NCBI RefSeq assembly: GCF_023006325.1
Contig: NZ_JAINDF010000005.1
Coordinates: forward strand, 310,001 to 374,000
DNA from: Kordiimonas marina
Lineage (GTDB): Bacteria; Pseudomonadota; Alphaproteobacteria; Sphingomonadales; Kordiimonadaceae
Reading direction: 5' to 3'
Length of the DNA: 64,000 nt
The position numbers and the translations under genes are program-made. Positions 46,722 through 55,764 of this stretch are shown piece after piece. The stretch's first letter is position 1; each line of letters starts with the position of its first letter. The notes under the pieces are model-generated. The model was not told where the DNA came from. It searched no databases and saw only the letters and a program-made list of their open reading frames with translations.

Positions 46722-48764
46722 ATGTCTCGTTTGCTTCTGGCTTTCCTGCTTCTTCTTATTCCAGCGCGCGCTGTCTTTGCTGCGCCGTCGGCCGAGGGCC
46801 GGCACTATAAAGCGCAGCTCGTGGCGGAAACCATGAGCGCGAAGCCCGGCGCTGCCTTCCATATGGCGCTTGTGGTCACACCCCAGAAGGGTTGGCATAT
46901 CTATTGGTCGAACCCCGGCGAGTCCGGCTATGCGCCCGGGCTGGACTGGACGCTCCCCAAGGGCATGACCGCCGGGAAAGTGCAGCATCCGGTGCCCCAG
47001 CTCATGTCGCTGAGCGGCATCGTCTCCAACGTTCATGAAGGCGAAACCATCCTCCTCCAGGACCTCACGGTCCCGGCGTCGGCCAAGGCTGGCAGCCTCC
47101 TCAATCTCGCGCTCGACCTCGACATGCTCGTCTGTTCGGAAAGCCGCTGTGTGCCGGACCCGCTTAGCCTCGACCTCACCACCGAGGTGGGGAACGGTGC
47201 CATAAACCCGGACGGGGCGGCCCTGTTCGCCCGTGCCCGCGCCAAGCTGCCGGTGCCGCTTGCGAAGGCTGCGGAATTCAAAGTGGCAGGCGGTCATATC
47301 CGCGCCTTCCTGCCCGGCGTCAGCCTGAAGGCAGGGGACAAGGCCCATCTGTTCGCGGGCAAGGATATGGTGGTCAAGGAAGACGCACCGGAAGCTTTCG
47401 CAGCCGCCGAGGGCGGGCTTTTGGCGACGCTCACCAAAGGCGATGTGCCTGCGGGGGACAGCTTCGGTGGTGTGCTCCGTATCGATGGCGCCAACGGTAC
47501 CCGCGCCTATAGCTTCAGTGCCGCACCGGTGAAGACCCTACCGGCCGCGGTCACCGCGCCGAAAGCCGCTGCGCTCGGCGCCGGGTTCTTCGCGACGCTG
47601 GGGGCCGCCATCCTCGGCGGGCTTATCCTCAACCTGATGCCGTGCGTGTTCCCGATCCTCAGCCTCAAGGCGCTGGCGCTTGTGCGCGCGGGTGGCGACG
47701 ACCGCGAAGCCCGGGTCGAAGCCATCGGCTATAGCGCCGGTTCGATCGGCGTCATCCTCGCGCTCGGCGCCACGCTCCTCATCCTCAGGAGCGGCGGGCA
47801 GGCGCTTGGCTGGGCGTTCCAGCTTCAGGACACCCGCGTGGTGATCCTGCTGCTTCTTCTGGTCACCGGCATCGCCACCAACCTCGCCGGGCTGTTTGAG
47901 CTGCCTGCCCTCAATGTCGCGGGCAGCGGCAAAAGCGGCTTCATGGGCTCCATGAGCACCGGGGCGCTGGCCGCCTTCATCGCCACGCCCTGCACCGGGC
48001 CTTTCATGGCGGGGGCCTTAGGGGCCGCCATGCTGTTGCCGCCCCTGGCCGCGATGTCGATCTTCTTCGGGCTCGGGTTTGGCCTCGCTTTGCCGTTCCT
48101 CGCGCTCGGTTTCATCAAACCGATGCGGGCCTGGCTGCCGAAACCCGGCGCCTGGATGCAGAAGCTCCGGCAGATTCTTTCGATCCCCATGTTCGCGACC
48201 GCGCTCGGTCTCGCCTGGATCATCGGGCGCCAGGGCGGCGTCAACCTGATGGCGGGCGCGCTCGCCGCAGCGCTCCTCTTCTCCCTCGGCCTGTGGTGGT
48301 ACGGCATGCGCCAGTTTTCTGACAAGAAAAGCTGGCCCGTTCTGGTGCCTGTCCTCGGTGCGCTCATTCTGTCGGTCAACCTGACTGGGTCGGTCATGCC
48401 GGAAGCGCAGGCCGCGACCGGCAAGGAAGATATGGCCGCGGTGCCGTTTTCCGCCACCAAGCTCGCCGACCTCCGGGCCGAAAAGAAACCGGTCTTCCTC
48501 TATATGACCGCCGACTGGTGCCTCAGCTGCAAGGTCAATGAAGCGACCAGCCTGTCGTCCGCGACGGTTGCGAAAGCCTTCGATAAAGCCGGAGTTACCG
48601 TCATGCGCGGCGACTGGACCAAGGGCGACCCGGCGATCACCGCTTTCCTCAAGACACAGGGCAGCGCCGGGGTGCCGCTCTATCTGTGGTATCCGGCGGG
48701 CGGGCAGCCGAAAAAGCTGCCGCAGGTGCTGACACCCACCATGCTCACCTCGCTGGTCAGTTAA
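46722..48764 (+). CDS. DsbD/ScsB-type thiol:disulphide interchange protein
   Basis: 680-residue inner-membrane protein carrying electrons from cytoplasmic thioredoxin to the periplasm. Signal peptide 1-21; N-terminal periplasmic domain (about 25-270) with a cysteine pair in MLVCSESRCVPDP; transmembrane core with NLMPCVFPILS and ATPCTGPFMAG, each holding one redox cysteine; C-terminal thioredoxin domain with DWCLSCK. All three Cys pairs of the DsbD/ScsB mechanism are present. As last gene of the cluster it could reduce the TlpA-like protein and the cysteines of the DUF4266 lipoprotein. Its stop overlaps tail-to-tail with the next gene on the other strand. Confidence 0.9.
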   Translation: MSRLLLAFLLLLIPARAVFAAPSAEGRHYKAQLVAETMSAKPGAAFHMALVVTPQKGWHIYWSNPGESGYAPGLDWTLPKGMTAGKVQHPVPQLMSLSGIVSNVHEGETILLQDLTVPASAKAGSLLNLALDLDMLVCSESRCVPDPLSLDLTTEVGNGAINPDGAALFARARAKLPVPLAKAAEFKVAGGHIRAFLPGVSLKAGDKAHLFAGKDMVVKEDAPEAFAAAEGGLLATLTKGDVPAGDSFGGVLRIDGANGTRAYSFSAAPVKTLPAAVTAPKAAALGAGFFATLGAAILGGLILNLMPCVFPILSLKALALVRAGGDDREARVEAIGYSAGSIGVILALGATLLILRSGGQALGWAFQLQDTRVVILLLLLVTGIATNLAGLFELPALNVAGSGKSGFMGSMSTGALAAFIATPCTGPFMAGALGAAMLLPPLAAMSIFFGLGFGLALPFLALGFIKPMRAWLPKPGAWMQKLRQILSIPMFATALGLAWIIGRQGGVNLMAGALAAALLFSLGLWWYGMRQFSDKKSWPVLVPVLGALILSVNLTGSVMPEAQAATGKEDMAAVPFSATKLADLRAEKKPVFLYMTADWCLSCKVNEATSLSSATVAKAFDKAGVTVMRGDWTKGDPAITAFLKTQGSAGVPLYLWYPAGGQPKKLPQVLTPTMLTSLVS

Positions 48765-49549
48765 GCGGTTTCCTTGGTCTCGCCGGGGTGTTCCCCGGCG
48801 CGGCTCGGGAAAATCAGGATGCAGGCGACCATGAAGGCGAGGAGCGCGGCCGTTGCCGAATAGCGGCTGAGCGCCAGCCCGCCGTTTGCGATCGGTTTAT
48901 CCAGGAAATCCCCCAGCACAGCGCCCATCGGCCGGGTCAGGATGAAGGCCGCCCAGAAGAGCGTGACCTTGGAAACGCCTGAGCGGAAATGCAAAAGCGC
49001 GAGCACGGCCAGCGCGGTGCCGAAAATCACCATGCCGCCACTATAGCCGGGGGTATAGCCGAAGATGCTGCCGTCCGCCGTCCAGTCCCCGAGCGCGGTG
49101 CCCAGCGTCTGCGAAAACATGATGGTCACCCAGTAGAACATCTCCACCTTCGGGGTCGCGACCGTATTGACCGACACGGTGCCGAGCGTGCGGTGCCAGA
49201 CGAACAGGCTGAGCCCGAGGAGGATCAGCAGCAGCGTGCTGCCGCCCGCGTACCCGATGCCGAGCGAGCGGTCGGCGAAGTCCGCCATCGTGGTGCCCAC
49301 GGTCGTCGTTGCGATGATCGTCGCCCAGTAAAGGAACGGGTGATATTTCGGTGCCCGGATCTGGATCATCACTAGGAGGATAAACAGCGCCCCGAAGATG
49401 ACGGTGCTCACAAGATAGCCAAGCCCCATCGACATGGAGACGGCATCGCCACCGGTCTCGCCGAGCGTGGTCGCGGCGATCTTGATCAGCCAGAAAATGA
49501 AGGTGACCTCGGGAACTTTGCTAAGCGTTTTTTCGGGGGCGTTGGTCAT
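48761..49549 (-). CDS. Membrane protein with four internal repeats (COG4705-like)
   Basis: 262-residue inner-membrane protein with about eight transmembrane helices. Four internal repeats share a T/Q/R-x-(L/V/M)-G-x4-(D) pattern: TTLGETGGDA, TTVGTTMADF, QTLGTALGDW and RPMGAVLGDF, suggesting duplication of a two-helix unit with a conserved Asp near each. This fits what is known as the COG4705 membrane family, function unknown. The ATG at 49549 gives the normal length; the open frame continues upstream but crosses the promoter region. It is divergent from the transketolase-like gene, with a palindrome in between, and its last codons overlap the DsbD-like gene. Confidence 0.8.
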   Translation of the reverse strand: MTNAPEKTLSKVPEVTFIFWLIKIAATTLGETGGDAVSMSMGLGYLVSTVIFGALFILLVMIQIRAPKYHPFLYWATIIATTTVGTTMADFADRSLGIGYAGGSTLLLILLGLSLFVWHRTLGTVSVNTVATPKVEMFYWVTIMFSQTLGTALGDWTADGSIFGYTPGYSGGMVIFGTALAVLALLHFRSGVSKVTLFWAAFILTRPMGAVLGDFLDKPIANGGLALSRYSATAALLAFMVACILIFPSRAGEHPGETKETA

Positions 49550-49598
49550 TCTGTGGGCTTCCTTTCGGAACGGTGGACGAACAGGCGGTTTCATGTGA

Positions 49599-49620
49599 AA
49601 CTGTTGCAGGTGCAACAGTT
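49599..49620. promoter_or_regulatory. Perfect palindromic operator in divergent promoter region
   Basis: AACTGTTGCA and TGCAACAGTT are perfect inverted repeats separated by GG. A further TGCAACAG half-site follows at 49633-49640. It lies between the four-repeat membrane protein (start 49549) and the transketolase-like gene (start 49730). A regulator binding here could control both; I cannot name it. Confidence 0.6.
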
Positions 49621-49729
49621 CGAGGGACCGGATGCAACAGGTGCGGACGGTCAGATGTTGCTCCCTAATTACTATAGTCCCTCGGGACCGGAACCAAGGA
49701 TAGTCAGCCGGACGCGCTGGAACAAGACC

Positions 49730-52081
49730 ATGCCCCAAACCATTACTCCGCCCGCCATCACACCCGCAAGCCAGGATGATCTCCGTCTTCTCAACGCGCT
49801 TGAGAAGAAGGTTCTGTGGCTCGCAAGCTATATGATCCATAACGCCAACCATTTGCGGCCATCTCGTGACGGGCTCAAGGTCGGTGGCCATCAGGCGTCG
49901 TCGGCGTCCTTGGTTTCCATCATGACCGCGCTCTATTTCCATGCCATGCGCGCCGAGGACAGGATCGCGGTCAAGCCGCACGCCTCGCCGATCATGCACG
50001 CGATCATGTATCTGATGGGGCGGCAAAAACTGGAGGCTCTTCAGGCCTTTAGGGGGTTCGGCGGCGCCCAGTCATACCCCAGCATCACCAAGGACAAGAC
50101 CGATGTGGACTTCTCCACCGGTTCGGTCGGCATGGGTGTGGCGGCGACGCTGTTCAACAGTTTGGTGCAGGATTATGTCGTCGACCACGGCTGGATGAAG
50201 GAAAGCCAGACCGGCCGGATGATCGCGCTCGCCGGTGACGCTGAGTTCGACGAAGGCAATATTTTCGAATCCCTCCTCGAGGGCTGGAAACACCGGGTCG
50301 GCAATCTGTGGTGGGTGGTGGACTATAACCGCCACAGCCTCGACGGCGTGGTCGACGATGCGCTCTTCGACCGTATCCGCGGCGTGTTCGACAGTCTCGG
50401 CTGGCAGGTTACGCCGCTTAAGTACGGCAAGAAACTGCTGGCCGCACGCGACGGCCCGGCGGGGGAAGCGCTCCTCGACTGGATCGACCGCTGCCCGAAC
50501 CAGCTTTATAGCGCGCTCACCTACCAGGGCGGGGCCGAATGGCGCCACCACCTGGAGCTGGACCTCAAGGGCGCAAGCGGCATCAAGGCATTCCTCGATG
50601 CCCATGATGATGAGGCGCTTCAAGGGGTTATGACCAATCTGGGCGGCCATGATATGGCGACGATCACCGAAGCGTTTGCCGGTGCCGACGATGGCGCGCC
50701 GCACTGTTTCATCGCCTATACGATCAAGGGCTACGGCCTGCCGCTCGCCGGTCATAAGGATAACCACGCGGGGCTGATGAGCCCGGCCCAGCTTGAAAGC
50801 CTGCGGGCGAGCCTCGGTGTCCCCGAAGGCCGGGAATGGGACAAGTTCGCGGGGCTTGAAACCGATGAGGCCGTGACCAAGGCCTTCATCGCGAACGCCC
50901 CCTATCAGGCGCGCAAGAAACCGGCGAAGCCCGGCCCGGTCATCGAGGCACCGGAAATTGCCGCACCCACGGATGACCAGCAATCGACCCAGGAAGCCTT
51001 CGGCAAGATCATGTTCGCGCTCGGCAAGGGTGACAGCACGCTCGCTGAGCGGATCGTCACCACCTCGCCGGACGTGACGTCTTCGACCAACCTCAGCGGC
51101 TGGGTGAACCGGCGCAAACTTTACGCGCTCGAAAATGTCGCCGATGTCTTCAAGGACCGGCGTATCCCCTCGGCGCAGATCTGGACCAAGGGGCCGTCCG
51201 GCCAGCATATCGAGCTGGGGATCGCGGAGAACAACCTGTTCTCGCTCCTCGGTCAGCTTGGCTTGTCGGAGCGTCAGTTCGGTACCCGGCTTATCCCGGT
51301 CGGCACGCTTTATGACCCCTTCATCGCTCGCGGGCTCGATGCGCTCAATTATGCGCTTTACCAGGGTGCGCGCTTCATGCTGGTGGCGACGCCGAGCGGC
51401 ATCACGCTCGGGCCGGAAGGCGGGGCGCACCAGTCGATCAACTCGCCGCTCATCGGCATGAGCCAGCCGGGCCTGGTCTCGCTTGAGCCGTCCTATGCCG
51501 ACGAGCTCGCGGTCCAGATGGCCTGGGGCTTCGAGCATATGCAGAAGCCGGGCGGCAGCTCGGTCTATCTGCGGCTGTCCACCCGTAAGCTCGACCAGCT
51601 GCCGCGCACGCTGACGGCGGAACAAAAGGCCGATATCTGTGCGGGGGCATACTGGCTCCGTGCGCCCCGGCGCGATACCCGCGGCGTGATTGTCTACACA
51701 GGTGCGCTGGCGCCCGAGGTCATGCTGGCGGCTGAATCGCTGGCCGGGCGGGAACGGGGCTTGGCGATCCTCGCTGTCACTTCCGCCGACCTCCTTTATA
51801 AAGGTTGGGCGGCCCATGCCCGCGCGGGCGCGACCGGTGAAAACACGCCGGTCAGCCACATCGAAACCCTGTTCGCAGGCCTGCCGCGTGATGCCCGGCT
51901 GATCACGGTGTGTGATGGTCATCCGCTCACGCTTTCCTGGCTCGGGACCGTGGGCGGCAATCCGGTTACGCCGCTTGGTGTTGAGGCCTTCGGGCAAACG
52001 GGTGACTTGCCGGATCTTTACCGGCATCATCATCTGGATGCGCAGGCGATTGTTTCGGCTTATACGGATTGGGTACGCTAA
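49730..52081 (+). CDS. Transketolase-like thiamine diphosphate enzyme
   Basis: 783-residue ThDP enzyme. The N-terminal pyrophosphate domain has the cofactor motif GDAEFDEGN...N (about residues 165-195, VVDYNRHSLDGVV), with VGGHQASSASLVSIMTALYF before it. The pyrimidine domain contains HIELGIAENNLFSLLGQLGLS, where the Glu activates ThDP. Length and arrangement fit the large single-chain transketolase/pyruvate dehydrogenase E1 group rather than ordinary transketolase (about 660); proteins of this type in alphaproteobacteria are annotated only as transketolase. The substrate is uncertain. The ATG at 49730 is chosen; the upstream frame covers the operator. It ends 79 bases before the Sel1 gene. 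Confidence 0.8.
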   Translation: MPQTITPPAITPASQDDLRLLNALEKKVLWLASYMIHNANHLRPSRDGLKVGGHQASSASLVSIMTALYFHAMRAEDRIAVKPHASPIMHAIMYLMGRQKLEALQAFRGFGGAQSYPSITKDKTDVDFSTGSVGMGVAATLFNSLVQDYVVDHGWMKESQTGRMIALAGDAEFDEGNIFESLLEGWKHRVGNLWWVVDYNRHSLDGVVDDALFDRIRGVFDSLGWQVTPLKYGKKLLAARDGPAGEALLDWIDRCPNQLYSALTYQGGAEWRHHLELDLKGASGIKAFLDAHDDEALQGVMTNLGGHDMATITEAFAGADDGAPHCFIAYTIKGYGLPLAGHKDNHAGLMSPAQLESLRASLGVPEGREWDKFAGLETDEAVTKAFIANAPYQARKKPAKPGPVIEAPEIAAPTDDQQSTQEAFGKIMFALGKGDSTLAERIVTTSPDVTSSTNLSGWVNRRKLYALENVADVFKDRRIPSAQIWTKGPSGQHIELGIAENNLFSLLGQLGLSERQFGTRLIPVGTLYDPFIARGLDALNYALYQGARFMLVATPSGITLGPEGGAHQSINSPLIGMSQPGLVSLEPSYADELAVQMAWGFEHMQKPGGSSVYLRLSTRKLDQLPRTLTAEQKADICAGAYWLRAPRRDTRGVIVYTGALAPEVMLAAESLAGRERGLAILAVTSADLLYKGWAAHARAGATGENTPVSHIETLFAGLPRDARLITVCDGHPLTLSWLGTVGGNPVTPLGVEAFGQTGDLPDLYRHHHLDAQAIVSAYTDWVR

Positions 52082-52160
52082 GGTTTAGGGGAGCCGACTT
52101 ACCGCTTGAGCCAAAGCGCCGTATAATGCTATGGCCCGAGGGTGTAAGAAGGCTTTCTTG

Positions 52161-54083
52161 ATGAAAAAATCCACATTGACCGTACTGGTCCTCGGTGTCC
52201 TGAGTTTAGATGTTTGGCTGAGTTTAAGCCTGTTACATCCGCACCAGCGCACGATCCGCGATATCTACAAGGAGGCTAAAGCCGGCAATGCCGCCAGCCA
52301 GTATGATGTCGGCGTCTATTATTTCGAGGGCCGGTATGGCGGGCGCAACCTCTCCGAAGCCGTCAAATGGTACCGCAAAGCCGCTGAGCAGGGCTATCCT
52401 GCCGCGCTCAACAACCTTGGACTGATGTACCGGAACGGCTGGGGGGTCAGGCGTGACCTCGCCCATGCGGTGGCGCTTTATACCCAGGCGGCGGAAGCCG
52501 GTGACCCGGCGGGGGCGTCCAACCTGGGCGGCATGTATCTGGACGGTATCGGTGTTAAGCGCGACTATCAGGCTGCGATCAAATGGACGATGAAGGCGGC
52601 GGAGAAGGGTCAATCCTCGGCCGAACATAATCTGGGCCGGATCTATCAGGAAGGCCTGGGCGTCAAAGCCGATCTCGATAAGGCCCGCGAATGGTACCAG
52701 AAGGCGGCAGACCATGGCTTTGCCGCATCTCAATATAACCTGGCGCTTCTCTATCAATACGGCAAAGGCGTTAAGGCTGATTTCGAGAAGGCGCGCGTGC
52801 TTTACGAAAAGGCGGCGAAGCAGGGCATGCCGGACGCCCAAAATAACCTCGCCAGCTTCTATTTCAACGGCCAGGGTGTGAAGAAGGACGTGCCCAAGGC
52901 GATGGACCTGTTCAAGAAGGCGGCGGAAGGCGGGTTCCCGCTCGCGTGGCAGAACCTCGGGCAGATCTACCGGGACGGTACGGCGGTCAAGCAGGATTTC
53001 GGCAAGTCCTTCCTGGCTTACCGGGAGGCGGCGCGCGCCGGGCTGCCGGGGTCGCAGTTCCAGCTGGGCATCATGTATGCCCGGGGCCTTGGGGTCCCGC
53101 AGGACCTGAAGCAGGCGGTCGTCTGGTATAAGAAAGCGGCGGACCAGGGGCTGGCGAGCGCCAGCAATAACCTGGGCGCGCTTTATCTGCAGGGCGCAGG
53201 CGTCCCGAAGGACACCAAGAAGGCGGCCGCGCTTTTCGCGGAGGCGGAAAAGGACGGCTATCTTCTCGGTACTTTCAACCTCGCCAACCTTTACTATAGC
53301 GGCCAGGACGGCAAGCGCGACCTGAAGAAGGCCCGATCCTATTACCTGCAGGCGGCCAAGGCTGGCAACCGCAGCGCCCAGTTCGACCTCGGCCTGATGT
53401 CCTACCGCGGTGAAGGCGCGCCGGCCGACTATGTCGCCGCCCTTTACTGGTTCAAGAAAGCCGCGGCGCAGGGGCATATGGATGCCGCCTATAATGTCGG
53501 CCATATCTATGACCGTGGTCTTGGCGTGCCGCAGGATTTCAAAGAAGCGCTCAAATGGTTTGAGAAGGCGGCGGCGAAGGGTAACGGGCTCGCGCTCACC
53601 AACCTCGGCATCTATTACGGGGCGGGCCGCGTGGTTGAACGTGATAGCGACAAGGCCTTCAAATATACCGAGAAAGCCGCCCTTCAAGGCGAGCGGCAGG
53701 CCGAACAGAACCTGGGCTATTTCTATGAAAACGGTATCGGCACACCGAAGGATATTCAGAAAGCGGTGGACTGGTACGAAAAGGCGGTCCGGCAGGGACA
53801 GCCTTTGGCCGCGCTGCGCCTGTCTGCGATCTACGGCACCGGTGTCGGCGTAAAGGAGGACGATATCGAGGCGCTCAAATGGTATGTGCTGGCCCGCCAG
53901 CTCGGCGTTAAGTCTTCCAAGGTCGACCTTGCCCGCTTGCAGGCGGCGATGACGCCGGATGAGATCAAGGCCGCGCACGCAAAAGCCAAGGCTTACTGGG
54001 CCCAGCATCTGCGCCCGAAGGATTGCAGCCGCGGCGGCTGTGTCTTCTGGACAGACATGCCGGAAGCGGCCCAGAAGGGCTGA
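52161..54083 (+). CDS. Sel1-repeat protein with signal anchor
   Basis: 640 residues. A membrane anchor or signal (MKKSTLTVLVLGVLSLDVWLSLSLL) is followed by fifteen Sel1 repeats of about 36 residues each, of the type ALNNLGLMYRNGWGV...AVxLYxxAAEAGD, from about residue 40 to 580. The repeats should stack as a super-helix for protein binding in the periplasm or at the membrane. The C-terminal tail contains a Cys pair (DCSRGGCVFW). The ATG at 52161 begins the signal; an earlier ATG at 52131 would put unrelated residues in front. It is followed by a TPR protein after 10 bases, probably the same operon. Partner unknown. Confidence 0.88.
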   Translation: MKKSTLTVLVLGVLSLDVWLSLSLLHPHQRTIRDIYKEAKAGNAASQYDVGVYYFEGRYGGRNLSEAVKWYRKAAEQGYPAALNNLGLMYRNGWGVRRDLAHAVALYTQAAEAGDPAGASNLGGMYLDGIGVKRDYQAAIKWTMKAAEKGQSSAEHNLGRIYQEGLGVKADLDKAREWYQKAADHGFAASQYNLALLYQYGKGVKADFEKARVLYEKAAKQGMPDAQNNLASFYFNGQGVKKDVPKAMDLFKKAAEGGFPLAWQNLGQIYRDGTAVKQDFGKSFLAYREAARAGLPGSQFQLGIMYARGLGVPQDLKQAVVWYKKAADQGLASASNNLGALYLQGAGVPKDTKKAAALFAEAEKDGYLLGTFNLANLYYSGQDGKRDLKKARSYYLQAAKAGNRSAQFDLGLMSYRGEGAPADYVAALYWFKKAAAQGHMDAAYNVGHIYDRGLGVPQDFKEALKWFEKAAAKGNGLALTNLGIYYGAGRVVERDSDKAFKYTEKAALQGERQAEQNLGYFYENGIGTPKDIQKAVDWYEKAVRQGQPLAALRLSAIYGTGVGVKEDDIEALKWYVLARQLGVKSSKVDLARLQAAMTPDEIKAAHAKAKAYWAQHLRPKDCSRGGCVFWTDMPEAAQKG

Positions 54084-54093
54084 GGATAAGGGA

Positions 54094-55638
54094 ATGGCGA
54101 TGCAGCTAAAGACGATGCGGGCGGCGTTTCTGGCCGGGATTATGGCGCTCTCTCTTGCGGGGCCTGTGCTGGCTGCGCCCCAGGCAGATGACAAGCCTTT
54201 GCCACCGCTCCAGACGGTCTGGCACCGGTACGATACCCTCACGGATGCCGGGAAGTATCAGCAGGCGCTCAAGGAAATGACGGCCTTTGCCGCCGATACC
54301 CGCCGGGCTGGCCGCGAACGCGCGCGGATTTACGGCATGACCGCGGTCCTGTGCACCAAGGTGAAGGATGATGCCTGTTTCCGCACCAATATCGCCAACG
54401 CGCTCAAGGCGGACCTGCAGGTCGGCCATTTCATGGACGCGCTTCTTTTCAGCGATTCGCCCGATAAGGATCAGGCGATCGAAAGCTTCCTGTGGCTGGT
54501 CCAGAACAAGAGCTCCATGCTTGGCGGCATTTCCGTCCGCAAAATCTGGCAGTATCTGCGTCACTTCGAAAAAGCGAAGCATGAGGACAAGGCCTATACG
54601 CTGCTGAAAATCCTGCATGACAGTGGCTATACCGGGGACAATAAGGGCGCCACGCCTGAATATCTGTGGTTCGAGCTCGCCCGGCTTCAGCTGAAACGCG
54701 GCGATACGGCGGCGGCGAAGGCGCTTATTCAGCACACCCAGTTTGGCGCCGACGCCTATATCCGCGCTTGGCAGGACCGCGACTATGAAGGTCTGTGGCC
54801 GACCTTGGAGAAAGACCCGCGCTTCACCCCTGACAAGCTTCTGGATACCGAGCTTAAACTGGCGGCGCTTGATCAGGCGCGTGCCCAGAAAGAAGGCTGG
54901 GAATCCTGGCTGGGGGCGCGGCTTGGACTTGTCCAGGCCTACCGCGCGGCCGACAACGCCGAGGAAGCGGTCATGGCCGCCGAACAGACGCTCGACGCCG
55001 TGCCGGATGCGGACAGGAAGAGCGAAAATTATTACTGGGTCCAGAACGAGCTCGCCTACGCCTATGAGGATGCGGGCCGGGTCGATGATGCGCTCACCTT
55101 GATGGCATCTGTCATCAAGGGGGACCTGAAAACCTCCCCCAGCCTCATCAACCAATATATCAATTATGGTGAGATGTTGTGGCGCCACGGCCGGGATGAA
55201 GAGGCGCTGAAGGCGGCCGATAAAACCCTGGTGGACGGCAAGGGCTATGTGTCGGATTTTGGCGCCTATTGGGCGAAAGCCAGCAAGGTGTGCGCGCTTC
55301 ATTCGCTGGGGCGGGCCGCAGACGCCGACGCGATTTATGGCCCGCTCTATAAGTCGGCCAAGACCAACTATAGCGCCGTCACCATGGCGGCGCTGTGCCT
55401 CGGCCGTGAAGACGATGCGGCGACGCTCTATAAAACCCGGTTGGCGTCCGAAGATGACCGCTCAACGGCGCTTCTGGCCCTCAGCCGGTTCCGCACGTCC
55501 GGCAAACCTGACGAAGCGACCAAGCTGCGCGCCCTGGTGGACAAGATCGCCGCGCGCCCGGACGTCCAGAAGGCGGTGAAGGCCGTTGGCCGCCTTGGCG
55601 ACTGGAATTTCGCCTTCAGCTATTGGGGTGAATTTTAA
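54094..55638 (+). CDS. Exported TPR-containing protein
   Basis: 514 residues with a signal peptide (about 5-27, MRAAFLAGIMALSLAGPVLAAP), then TPR-like helical hairpins throughout (e.g. ARLQLKRGDTAAAKAL; WVQNELAYAYEDAGRVDDALTLM; LSRFRTSGKPDEATKLRAL). No catalytic motif is visible. The start at 54094 has GGGA close by; an alternative ATG two codons later (54100) is equally plausible. It is 10 bases after the Sel1 gene, suggesting the two form a periplasmic assembly or act in cell-envelope maintenance. I cannot name the family. Confidence 0.8.
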   Translation: MAMQLKTMRAAFLAGIMALSLAGPVLAAPQADDKPLPPLQTVWHRYDTLTDAGKYQQALKEMTAFAADTRRAGRERARIYGMTAVLCTKVKDDACFRTNIANALKADLQVGHFMDALLFSDSPDKDQAIESFLWLVQNKSSMLGGISVRKIWQYLRHFEKAKHEDKAYTLLKILHDSGYTGDNKGATPEYLWFELARLQLKRGDTAAAKALIQHTQFGADAYIRAWQDRDYEGLWPTLEKDPRFTPDKLLDTELKLAALDQARAQKEGWESWLGARLGLVQAYRAADNAEEAVMAAEQTLDAVPDADRKSENYYWVQNELAYAYEDAGRVDDALTLMASVIKGDLKTSPSLINQYINYGEMLWRHGRDEEALKAADKTLVDGKGYVSDFGAYWAKASKVCALHSLGRAADADAIYGPLYKSAKTNYSAVTMAALCLGREDDAATLYKTRLASEDDRSTALLALSRFRTSGKPDEATKLRALVDKIAARPDVQKAVKAVGRLGDWNFAFSYWGEF

Positions 55639-55764
55639 GCCGTATCCGCTTATCGAGCCTCAGGGCCGGAAGGGAATGGCATTGCGCCTTATGGACTTTG
55701 CCGCTAAGTCAGGACAGGCAAAGGCGAGGGCCATTTGGGGGCCATGTCTACTGGTGGACTGTCC

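Noticed and set aside
50072-52033. 653-codon frame antisense to the transketolase-like gene
   Set aside because: Shadow of a real gene with ThDP motifs; composition (Arg, His, Pro) is typical of antisense reading in high-GC DNA.
52233-54242. 669-codon frame antisense to the Sel1 gene
   Set aside because: Its apparent periodicity mirrors the Sel1 repeats on the other strand; no signal or domain of its own.
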